Assembly (NCBI GenBank): GCA_019115685.1
Contig: DXDC01000401.1
Location: forward strand, 1 to 11,745
Reading direction: 5' to 3'
Source of the DNA: Candidatus Agrococcus pullicola
GTDB lineage: Bacteria; Actinomycetota; Actinomycetes; Actinomycetales; Microbacteriaceae
DNA: 11,745 nucleotides
Every line of letters starts with the position of its first letter. The first letter of the stretch is position 1. The notes under the pieces were generated by a model. The model ran no database searches. It saw only the letters and a list, made by a program, of their open reading frames with translations, and had not been told where the DNA came from. This document shows positions 5,688-11,745 of the stretch, in pieces. Position numbers and translations under genes: made by a program.

Positions 5688-6515
5688 TTGGCAGTACAGA
5701 ACCTGGACCTCAATGATGGCAACACCATCCCGCAGTTGGGCTTCGGTGTCTTCAAAGTGGACCCGGCAGAGACCGAGCGGATCGTGACGGATGCGCTGCA
5801 GGCGGGCTACCGGCACATCGACACGGCAGCGATCTACGGCAACGAGGAGGGAGTCGGCAGGGCTATTGCGGCCAGCGGCATCGACCGAAGCGAACTGTTC
5901 ATCACCACGAAGCTCTGGAACGACCGTCGCGGGCGCACCGAGACGCGCAGGGCGATCGATGAGAGCCTGCAGAAGCTGGGTCTGGACTACGTCGACCTCT
6001 TCCTGATTCACTGGCCCGCGCCGTCCGGCGACCCGATTCGCGAGACCTGGGAGACCTTCGCGGATCTGCGCAACGAAGGGCTGACCCGTTCGATCGGTGT
6101 CTCGAACTTCGATGAGCGTTTCCTGCCCTCGATTCTCGAGACCGGCATCATCCCGGTTGTGAACCAGATCGAACTGCACCCGCAGTTCCAGCAGCGCGCG
6201 ACACAGGAGCTGTGCGCCGAACACAACATCAAGATCGAGGCCTGGGGCCCGCTCGGTCAGGGGAAGGTCGACTTCACCTCCGGCCCGGTCGGCGCCGTCG
6301 CGGAGCGCCACGGCGTTACCTGGGCGCAGGCCATCATCGCGTGGCACCTCGCGCAGGGTCGGATCGTGTTCCCCAAGTCGAACTCCGCCGAGCGCATGGC
6401 AGAGAACTTCGCGGCGCACGAAGTGACGTTGACCGCAGAAGACTTGGCCGACATCGATGCACTCGACAAGGGAACAGAGGGCCGCGTTTCGGCCGACCCC
6501 GCCACCGTCGACTAA
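5688..6515 (+). CDS. Aldo/keto reductase, 2,5-diketo-D-gluconate reductase-like
   Basis: A 275-residue NADPH-dependent carbonyl reductase with a TIM-barrel fold (AKR5-like, as in bacterial 2,5-diketogluconate/methylglyoxal reductases). The catalytic tetrad is complete: D45 and Y50 (RHIDTAAIYGNE), K75 (ITTKLW) and H108 (LIHWP). Other family marks are GVSNFD, the NQIELHP strand, and the KSNSAERMAENF nucleotide-binding segment near the C-terminus. The start is TTG at 5688, chosen because AAGGAG (5676-5681) lies 6 bases before it and because translation then begins MAVQNLDLNDGNTIPQLGFG, the usual N-terminus. Only 10 bases separate it from the citrate synthase stop, and the AAGGAG overlaps that stop codon, so the two are co-transcribed and probably coupled. 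Substrate is unknown; aldehyde detoxification is the common role. Confidence 0.94.
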   Translation: MAVQNLDLNDGNTIPQLGFGVFKVDPAETERIVTDALQAGYRHIDTAAIYGNEEGVGRAIAASGIDRSELFITTKLWNDRRGRTETRRAIDESLQKLGLDYVDLFLIHWPAPSGDPIRETWETFADLRNEGLTRSIGVSNFDERFLPSILETGIIPVVNQIELHPQFQQRATQELCAEHNIKIEAWGPLGQGKVDFTSGPVGAVAERHGVTWAQAIIAWHLAQGRIVFPKSNSAERMAENFAAHEVTLTAEDLADIDALDKGTEGRVSADPATVD

Positions 6516-6536
6516 TCACCTGACCGGGCATACTAT
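6507..6536 (+). promoter_or_regulatory. Putative leaderless promoter
   Basis: TACTAT at 6531-6536 is a good -10 hexamer ending 6 bases before the ATG at 6543, where transcription would be expected to start. A weak -35 (GTCGAC, 6507-6512, 18-bp spacer) overlaps the end of the aldo/keto reductase gene. No Shine-Dalgarno sequence is seen before 6543. Leaderless mRNAs are common in actinobacteria. Confidence 0.45.
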
Positions 6537-6542
6537 TGCCTC

Positions 6543-7619
6543 ATGAGATGGCTTCGAGGCGTCAGCATCGCGGTGCTTGTCGTGCTGTTCGTTGTACTGG
6601 GCGCCTATTACGTCACAGGGGACTTCACGGAGCCGGAGGGCGATGCGAACCACGGTGACGCCGTCGAGTCGCTGCCTCCGACGTCGTTGGAGGCAGAACC
6701 TGCAGATCTTGTATTCCAGGCTTGGGGCGCAACCGTTGAAGGATCGACGGTCACGTTCCCCTCGTCCGCGGTGCGACGCGACGCGGCCGTCTTCGATTGC
6801 ACGGGATGGGATGTGGTCGTCGACGGATTCCACGACAGTTTCGTGCTGCTGGGGGAGTGCACATCGCTGACAGCTTTGGGATCGCACGTACGGGTTGCGG
6901 CAGAGCGTGTCGACGACCTGCGCATCGAGGGCTCGCACAACTACGTCGTCGCGTCCGCTGTCGAGGAGGCGCGCCTCGACGGACCGCACAGCACGCTTGT
7001 CGCAGACTCCGTAGAGCGGCTGTCAGGCTCGGCGTCCTTTCCGTCGCTGCTGGTAGGCACGGTCGGGGCCGACACGAGCGATTTCACGTTCGGCACCGCC
7101 GTTGTGGGTGCCGGGCTCGACCCCGCTGACTACGGCGACAGCTTCACCCCTGAGCTGTTGGTAGCGGAGGGTCTTTCTGCCGCCTGGGTCGCTTCGAACG
7201 CCATGCGGCTGGCGCCCGATGCGACCGAACACGAGTGTGCTGGCGAGAGTCTCGTCGTCGGGGAGGGCGTGCCGGACGAACGTGTTCTCATCACTGGCAC
7301 GTGCGAGACCGTCATCGTCGCCGGCCGTGTTCCCGTGCGGATCGAGAGCGCGGACACTGTGATCCTGTTGGTCAATTCGGCCGACGCCTTGCTGACCGAT
7401 GTCGACCTGCTCGTGAATTGCGGAGCGAGCACTGAACTCGAGGCGGGAGCTGTCTCTGCCTTACTGGACAGTGGTTCCGATCTGACGGGGACACTGGACT
7501 TCCTGGGGGCTTTTGCGAGTGTGAACGGGCCCCTCGATCTCGCATGGCGCAGTGGTATGGATGCGACAGACGCAGTACAGCCAGAAGACGCTGATCCGCT
7601 GGTGGGGCCCGGGCCGTAG
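6543..7619 (+). CDS. Membrane-anchored extracytoplasmic protein with two DUF3060-like modules
   Basis: A 358-residue hypothetical protein. Residues 1-5 are basic (MRWLR), followed by one hydrophobic segment (about 6-25), then an acidic Pro/Glu-rich linker, so it is probably an N-terminally anchored protein facing outside. The body contains two similar beta-rich blocks. Block 1 (about 83-155) reads FDCTGWDVVVDG, LLGECTSL, then VDDLRIEGSHNYVVASAVEEARLDG. Block 2 (about 230-285) reads HECAGESLVVGE, ITGTCETVIVAG, then IESADTVILL. Each block has a Cys pair (C86/C106 and C232/C254) that could form a disulfide; C293 is extra. The alternation of hydrophobic strands with G.HN turns resembles DUF3060 stacks found in actinobacterial surface proteins. 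The function is unknown. It appears to have its own promoter, 27 bp after the aldo/keto reductase gene. Confidence 0.75.
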   Translation: MRWLRGVSIAVLVVLFVVLGAYYVTGDFTEPEGDANHGDAVESLPPTSLEAEPADLVFQAWGATVEGSTVTFPSSAVRRDAAVFDCTGWDVVVDGFHDSFVLLGECTSLTALGSHVRVAAERVDDLRIEGSHNYVVASAVEEARLDGPHSTLVADSVERLSGSASFPSLLVGTVGADTSDFTFGTAVVGAGLDPADYGDSFTPELLVAEGLSAAWVASNAMRLAPDATEHECAGESLVVGEGVPDERVLITGTCETVIVAGRVPVRIESADTVILLVNSADALLTDVDLLVNCGASTELEAGAVSALLDSGSDLTGTLDFLGAFASVNGPLDLAWRSGMDATDAVQPEDADPLVGPGP

Positions 7620-7648
7620 CACCCGTGACGGAACCGACGACTCCTGAT

Positions 7649-7668
7649 AAGTTAGGTAGACCTAACTT
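7649..7668. promoter_or_regulatory. Putative DtxR/IdeR-type iron box
   Basis: AAGTTAGGTAGACCTAACTT is a perfect palindrome with 9-bp arms and a 2-bp centre, 14 bp before the ATG of the siderophore-interacting protein. The TTAGGT and CTAAC half-sites match the DtxR/IdeR consensus (TTAGGT...CTAACC). A possible -10 (TGATAA, 7645-7650) overlaps the left edge, so binding of the iron-loaded repressor would block transcription. The site and the gene downstream agree in function. Confidence 0.82.
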
Positions 7669-7682
7669 TTGATTGGAGCTTC

Positions 7683-8486
7683 ATGTCGCAGCCTCGTCCA
7701 CCGCGCCCGACAACCGCCCTCGAGGTGAAAGGCAGCGAGTGGTTGACTCCGCACATGGTGCGCATCATCGCCGGGGGAGACGGCTTCGAGGATTTTGTCT
7801 CGAACGGTTTCGCTGACGCGTACGTGAAGATATTGTTCGCTGCGGACGGGACGGCGTTCTCAGAACCCATCGACGTTGCCGCCATGCGCGAGACCCTCCC
7901 GAGCGACCAGTGGCCGAAGACGAGAACCTACTCGATTCGCAGTATCGACGAAGATGCGCGCGAACTCGCAATCGATTTCGTGATCCACGGCGCCGAAGGC
8001 ATCGCCGCACCGTGGGCGGCCAACGCGAAGCCGGGTGACCTCCTCCAGTTCGTCGGGCCGGGAGGTGCGTGGTCGCCTCCCGAGGCCGACTACCACCTAT
8101 TCGTGGGAGACGAGTCCGCCCTCCCCGCTATTGCAGCCGGGCTGGAACGGTTGCCTGCCAACGCCCGAGGCATGGCCATCGTCGAGGTGCATGAGCATCC
8201 CCTCGACGTTACGCATCCGGAAGGGGTCGAACTGCATTGGGTCGTGCGTGGTTCGAACGACTACGACCCCGGCGTTCTCGCCAGCAGAGTTCGCGCCTTG
8301 AAGCTCCGTGAAGAGGGGCTGTCAGTATTCGCGCACGGTGAGCGAGAATCGATGAAGCAGCTGCGTCCCATTTTCAAGGAGCTGGGGCTGCCCCGCGAGC
8401 GACTGTCGATTTCCGGCTATTGGGCTTATGGTCGCATCGAGGATGCGTTCCAGGCCGAGAAGCGCACGGCGATCGGTAAGGTCTAA
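7683..8486 (+). CDS. Siderophore-interacting protein (NADPH-dependent ferric-siderophore reductase)
   Basis: A 267-residue cytoplasmic flavoprotein of the SIP/ViuB family. It reduces the iron in imported ferric siderophores so that Fe(II) is released. The N-terminal FAD-binding barrel contains KTRTYSIR (80-86), the flavin-binding motif, and FVIHGAEGIAAPWA (99-112). The C-terminal NAD(P)-binding domain carries VGDESALPAI (141-150) and the family's end motif SGYWAYGRIEDAFQAEKR (244-261). The length is standard. The start ATG has GGAG 6 bases upstream. A palindromic iron box directly before it indicates derepression under iron limitation. Its TAA overlaps the stop of the convergent alcohol dehydrogenase. 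No siderophore transporter or synthesis gene lies nearby, so it serves transport systems encoded elsewhere. Confidence 0.95.
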   Translation: MSQPRPPRPTTALEVKGSEWLTPHMVRIIAGGDGFEDFVSNGFADAYVKILFAADGTAFSEPIDVAAMRETLPSDQWPKTRTYSIRSIDEDARELAIDFVIHGAEGIAAPWAANAKPGDLLQFVGPGGAWSPPEADYHLFVGDESALPAIAAGLERLPANARGMAIVEVHEHPLDVTHPEGVELHWVVRGSNDYDPGVLASRVRALKLREEGLSVFAHGERESMKQLRPIFKELGLPRERLSISGYWAYGRIEDAFQAEKRTAIGKV

Positions 8487-9530
8487 GCACTCTCGGCACC
8501 GGAGTCTATTACCGTTATGCCTGCAACGAGGGATCGGTCGAACTCTGGAAGAAGCTCGGCCGCGGCATCAAGACCAATCGTTCGCTGAATGAGCCGTTGA
8601 GGGTGTAGCGCGCCGGCGCCGATGAGCTCCAGCATGGCCGGATAGTCGACTGCGGGCATGCCGTGACTTCCGAGAAGATCCAGCTCCCAGGCGATGACAC
8701 GGTCCATCGGTAGACGGGGATGCCCTTTTGCAGGCGGCAAGAGCCCCACCTGCACGTGCCGACCTCTCCTTCTCAGGCTCAAGATCGCGTCGGTTGCCGT
8801 CTGCTCGGAGCCGACTGCGTCGATCGCGACGTGACTGCCGCCGGAGGTGAGTTCGGCGACCGCAGCAGGAATATCGATGCCGTTCGATACGAGCGTGCGT
8901 TCGGCTCCTACCTGCACCGCCGCGTCAAGAGCCTCCGGGTTTCTATCCACCGCGATGACTCGAGCGCCGAGGGCCGCGCCGATCATGATGGCGCTGAGGC
9001 CGGCGCCTCCGGATCCGATCACGACCATCCACTCGCCGTCTTCGACGCGTGCCCGATCGGCGACGGCCCGATACGCGGTGGCGAAACGGCACCCGAGTGC
9101 TGCGGCAGTCGCAAAATCGACGTTGCCGGGCAGCGCTACCAGATTCGAGTCGGCGTCGTGCAACGCCACGAACTCGGCGAACGATCCCCAGTGGGTGAAG
9201 CCGGGCTGTTCCTGGTCAGGGCACACCTGCGCGTTGCCGGAGCGGCACCAATCGCACGTGCCGCAGCCGCAGATGAACGGTGCGGTAACACGGTCACCGA
9301 CCCTCCAATCGCGTACATTGCGTCCGACAGCGATGATCTCGCCCGCGAGCTCGTGCCCTGGCACGTGTGGGAAGCGGATGTTCTCGTGGCCGGCCCAGGC
9401 GTGCCAGTCGCTCCGGCACATACCGGTCGCTCGCACGCGTACGACGACGCCACCGTCCGGAGCTTCCGGGGGCAGGTACCTCCCGGACTTCGGGGCGGCT
9501 CCGTGCCCCATCGATGACGATCGCGCGCAT
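8483..9530 (-). pseudogene. Zinc-dependent alcohol dehydrogenase with N-terminal +1 frameshift
   Basis: A medium-chain (MDR) zinc alcohol dehydrogenase, about 348 residues when the frame is repaired. The natural N-terminus MRAIVIDGARSRPEVREVPAP starts at the ATG at 9530. The rest, from EAPDGGVVVRVRATGMCRSDWH onward, is in another frame. Removing one base from the G5 run at 9468-9472 joins them into a normal protein. In the repaired numbering, the catalytic zinc ligands are C38 and H59-E60 (VPGHE), and the structural zinc cysteines are C89, C92, C95 and C103 (CGTCDWCRSGNAQVC). The NAD site is GSGGAGLS followed by Asp in VIAVDRN. An uninterrupted frame from 9586 exists, but its first 46 residues have no family likeness. 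Everything past the shift is intact, so a recent mutation or a sequencing error is likely. A possible leaderless -10 (TAGGCT on the minus strand) lies 6 bases before the ATG. Confidence 0.88.
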
Positions 9531-9607
9531 CCCTGCAGCCTAGCCGCTGATCTCGTCTGCAACTGCAGGTGATGAGGCTGCGTCAATGAGCGAAGTGGCC
9601 CCGTCGG

Positions 9608-11170
9608 TTAGCGCCAGCCGGGCAGCCAATAGCGCAGCCGCATCCACTGCTGGTCTATGGGATAGCCGTAGGTCACCGGGCTCCAGAAGGCGTAGGCGAT
9701 CGTCACGAGCAAGAGATAGCCGCCGACGAAAATGCTGCCTGCGAGTCTGCGATCCGGGCTCGCAGGGCTGCCCGGCAGTCCGCGCACGAGCCACCGCAGC
9801 AGTATGACGATCAGAATGATCAGGAACGGCGTATAGACGATCGTGTAGAACGAGAAGATCGTCCGCTCCGGGTACAACAACCACGGCACGTAGCCCGCTG
9901 CAATTGCCAGCAGCATTGCGCCGAGCGCCGTGTTCATCGTTCTTCCGAACATGAAGAGACCGACGAAGATCGCGACTGTTCCCGCCCACCAGATGAACGG
10001 GTTCGGCATTGCCGAAACGTACTGCACTACGGCCCCGTCATCATGCGATTCGGAAGCAAACCCTGTTGGCCTGAGCATGAGCAGCCACTCGATGGCCGGT
10101 GACTGGAACGCGTGGTCCTTCGTCAGTTCGACGTGGAACTCGTACGTCGAGATTTGGTAGTGCACGAAGGAATGCACATCGAGCGGCAGCCAGTCCGGCA
10201 GCCACGAGATGCGGTTCGCAGCGTCCTCCTCCGCCCAGTTGCGGTAGTAACCGCCGCGGAGGAACCAGCCCGCGTACGACATCACATACGTCGCAGCCGC
10301 AGGCACGACCACGAGCAGGAAACTCGCTGGGCCCTGCGTGAGGAACCCGAGCCACGAGATGCCGCGCTTCGTCGCCTTCCACTGGTCGAGCACATCCATG
10401 AGCACAGACCAGAGCCCGAAGGCCGCCAGGAAATACAAGCCTGACCACTTCGTGGCCGCCGCTGCGCCGAATGCGACCCCTGCCACGATCAACCAGGGGC
10501 GCAACAGGAATGCCGGTCGCCATCGTCCGTGCTCCTGCATCCAGCGAACCACTCGAGCGGGCGCACGACGCCGATCGAGGAACAGCGCGCCGATTCCCAG
10601 GGCGACGAAGAGTGCGAGCACGGTATCCAACAGCACAGTGCGGCTCATCACAATCGCCTGCGAGTCGATCGCGAGCAGATAGCCGGCAACGCCGCCCCAG
10701 AATGTGGACCGAATGATGCCCTTCGCGATGAAGTAGGTGACCAGTACGAGCGCCGTGCCGACGAGGACAACGGGAAGACGCCAAGCCCACGGGCTCTCGA
10801 ACCCGAACAGCGCCATGCCGATGCCCAGTATCCATTTGCCAAGGGGTGGATGCACGACGAACGACGGCTCGTCGCTCATGGCGCTGTCATCGCCCGCTTC
10901 GAACGCCGGGTTCGGTTCGTCACCCCAGCGGGTTTCGTATCCGTGTAGGTACAGCGTGTAAGCGTCCTTCACGTAGTAGGTCTCGTCGAAGACGAGAATC
11001 GGAAACTGATCGAGATTGACGAGCCTGACGGCGAGCGCGAGTGCGAGGAGCGCAAGCGGCGTAACAATCGCCGCGATACGCTGCGACTTCGCCGTGTTGA
11101 ACCGTTGGAGACGCTGCGCCAATGAAGGAGCCGAGGCGGGAGGCGCTGGCTGCGGAGAGTCGACGGTCAC
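9608..11170 (-). CDS. pmt: Polyprenyl-phosphate-mannose--protein O-mannosyltransferase (GT39)
   Basis: A 520-residue multipass membrane protein of the PMT family. It transfers mannose from polyprenyl-phosphate mannose to Ser/Thr of exported proteins on the outer face of the membrane (Rv1002c-type). After a Pro/Ala-rich cytoplasmic tail, TM1 is at about 33-51, followed by the first loop FPILVFDETYYVKDAY with the catalytic D62-E63 pair. Further marks are VVHPPLGKWILGIG, SRTVLLDTVLALF, AATKWSGLYFL, the WLP segments of the large loop, and a run of TM helices ending in YWLPGWR. The length matches the actinobacterial family (about 500). GTG at 11170 is chosen because it gives the family-like length and places rsmI divergently only 39 bp away. 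The open frame continues upstream to 11707 without homology, across the rsmI gene. The adhesin-like or lipoprotein substrates are not in this window. Confidence 0.95.
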   Translation of the reverse strand: MTVDSPQPAPPASAPSLAQRLQRFNTAKSQRIAAIVTPLALLALALAVRLVNLDQFPILVFDETYYVKDAYTLYLHGYETRWGDEPNPAFEAGDDSAMSDEPSFVVHPPLGKWILGIGMALFGFESPWAWRLPVVLVGTALVLVTYFIAKGIIRSTFWGGVAGYLLAIDSQAIVMSRTVLLDTVLALFVALGIGALFLDRRRAPARVVRWMQEHGRWRPAFLLRPWLIVAGVAFGAAAATKWSGLYFLAAFGLWSVLMDVLDQWKATKRGISWLGFLTQGPASFLLVVVPAAATYVMSYAGWFLRGGYYRNWAEEDAANRISWLPDWLPLDVHSFVHYQISTYEFHVELTKDHAFQSPAIEWLLMLRPTGFASESHDDGAVVQYVSAMPNPFIWWAGTVAIFVGLFMFGRTMNTALGAMLLAIAAGYVPWLLYPERTIFSFYTIVYTPFLIILIVILLRWLVRGLPGSPASPDRRLAGSIFVGGYLLLVTIAYAFWSPVTYGYPIDQQWMRLRYWLPGWR

Positions 11171-11209
11171 AAAGACGATTCTTGCACCGGAACCTGCGAA
11201 GATGTCGAT

Positions 11210-11745
11210 GTGATCATCCTCGGGGCCACTCCTATCGGCAACCTCGGCGACGCGAGCGAACGGCTCCGCGAAGCGCTTGCGAGCGCGCCGGTTATTGCGG
11301 CGGAGGACACCCGCGTCACGGTGAAACTCATGCGCGCACTCGGTGTCGAGGGGCATCCCGAACTCGTCGCTTTGCACGACCACAACGAACGCGAGCTGGC
11401 TGCTTCGCTCGTTGCGCGGGCGAAAGATGAGGACATCCTGGTGCTGACGGATGCGGGGATGCCGACGGTCTCCGACCCCGGCTTCGTCGTGGTCAGGGAG
11501 GCGATCGACTCGGGCGTCGACGTCACGTGCCTGCCCGGCCCGAGTGCCGTGCTGACGGCTCTCGCACTCAGCGGGCTGCCCACCGACAGGTTCGCGTTCG
11601 ACGGCTTCGTTCCCAGGAAGCAGGGCAGCCGTACGAGCTACTTCGAATCCTTGCGCTCCGAGCAGCGTACAGTTGTGCTGTTCGAGTCGCCCCACCGCAT
11701 CGCGCAAACGCTGAAAGCCATTGCCGAATCCCTGCCGGAGCGACG
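11210..11745 (+). CDS. rsmI: 16S rRNA (cytidine-1402 2'-O)-methyltransferase RsmI, 3' end missing
   Basis: The first 178 codons of RsmI (YraL), which 2'-O-methylates C1402 of 16S rRNA in the decoding centre using SAM. It begins VIILGATPIGNLGDASERL, the usual N-terminus. It continues with AAEDTRVTVKLMRALG, LVALHDHNE, LVLTDAGMPTVSDPG (the SAM/substrate loop) and CLPGPSAVLTALALSGLPTDRFAFDGFVP, the core of the tetrapyrrole-methylase fold. The GTG at 11210 is the natural start by family alignment; there is only a weak GAAG upstream. The frame runs off the window at 11745; the full protein is normally about 275 residues. It is divergent from pmt with 39 bp between starts, an arrangement common in actinobacteria, so the two promoters must overlap or face each other within coding sequence. 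Confidence 0.95.
   Translation, partial: MIILGATPIGNLGDASERLREALASAPVIAAEDTRVTVKLMRALGVEGHPELVALHDHNERELAASLVARAKDEDILVLTDAGMPTVSDPGFVVVREAIDSGVDVTCLPGPSAVLTALALSGLPTDRFAFDGFVPRKQGSRTSYFESLRSEQRTVVLFESPHRIAQTLKAIAESLPER

Noticed and set aside
5186..6419. Long minus-strand open frames opposite citrate synthase and the aldo/keto reductase
   Set aside because: These are shadows of strongly coding plus-strand genes with complete catalytic motifs.
9531..9586. Start of the alcohol dehydrogenase at 9586 in the downstream frame
   Set aside because: The first 46 residues of that reading do not resemble any MDR N-terminus, while the true N-terminus exists in the neighbouring frame from 9530.
11171..11707. 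Long N-terminal extension of pmt on the minus strand up to 11707
   Set aside because: The extension is antisense to rsmI, has no family similarity, and is an ordinary side effect of high GC. The GTG at 11170 gives the normal protein.
1..11745. CRISPR array, tRNA or rRNA gene
   Set aside because: No regularly spaced repeats with unique spacers were seen, and no cloverleaf or rRNA-like sequence was found on either strand.

Overview
The window looks like chromosome from a high-GC actinomycete, most likely a member of the Microbacteriaceae. This rests on the base composition, on genes that start at GTG or TTG, on an actinobacterial-type DtxR iron box, and on the divergent pair pmt (protein O-mannosyltransferase) and rsmI, which sit next to each other in many Actinomycetota. 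The assignment is inference; no rRNA or marker search was possible.

The left third (1 to about 3737) is accessory and scarred. It begins inside a short-chain dehydrogenase that is translationally coupled (GTGA overlap) to a small NADP-binding, F420-reductase-like oxidoreductase. Next comes a 72-bp stub that looks like the 3' end of an IS5-type element. An IS3-family element of 1308 bp with perfect 23-bp inverted repeats abuts this stub. Its orfB carries an in-frame TGA after the DDE triad, and its flanks show no matching target duplication. Thirteen bases beyond the IS lies a gene for a TIGR02391/Ymh-like protein with a possible HEPN-type motif and a C8 tract. It is the best candidate here for a defence-type accessory function. 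A 254-bp non-coding stretch with short tandem repeats follows.

At about 3737 the sequence joins the broken gene of a BCCT-family osmolyte/betaine transporter. This gene has lost its 3' part, carries a +1 frameshift in a G6 run, and has an internal in-frame deletion. The junction is probably the edge of the accessory segment.

From there to the right the content is ordinary core metabolism. A citrate/2-methylcitrate synthase and an aldo/keto reductase form a probable operon, with a perfect 20-bp palindrome in the upstream intergenic space. A membrane-anchored extracytoplasmic protein with two DUF3060-like modules follows, probably from a leaderless promoter. Then comes a siderophore-interacting ferric reductase under a 20-bp palindromic iron box. 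Convergent to it is a zinc alcohol dehydrogenase whose reading frame is broken near its N-terminus by an extra base in a G5 run. The window ends with pmt on the minus strand and, divergently, the start of rsmI, cut by the window edge.

I did not find a convincing new multi-gene system. The observations most worth following up are the TIGR02391/HEPN-like gene next to nested IS scars, the structured BCCT relic at the island edge, and the two +1 homopolymer frameshifts, which may be real or may be sequencing errors.
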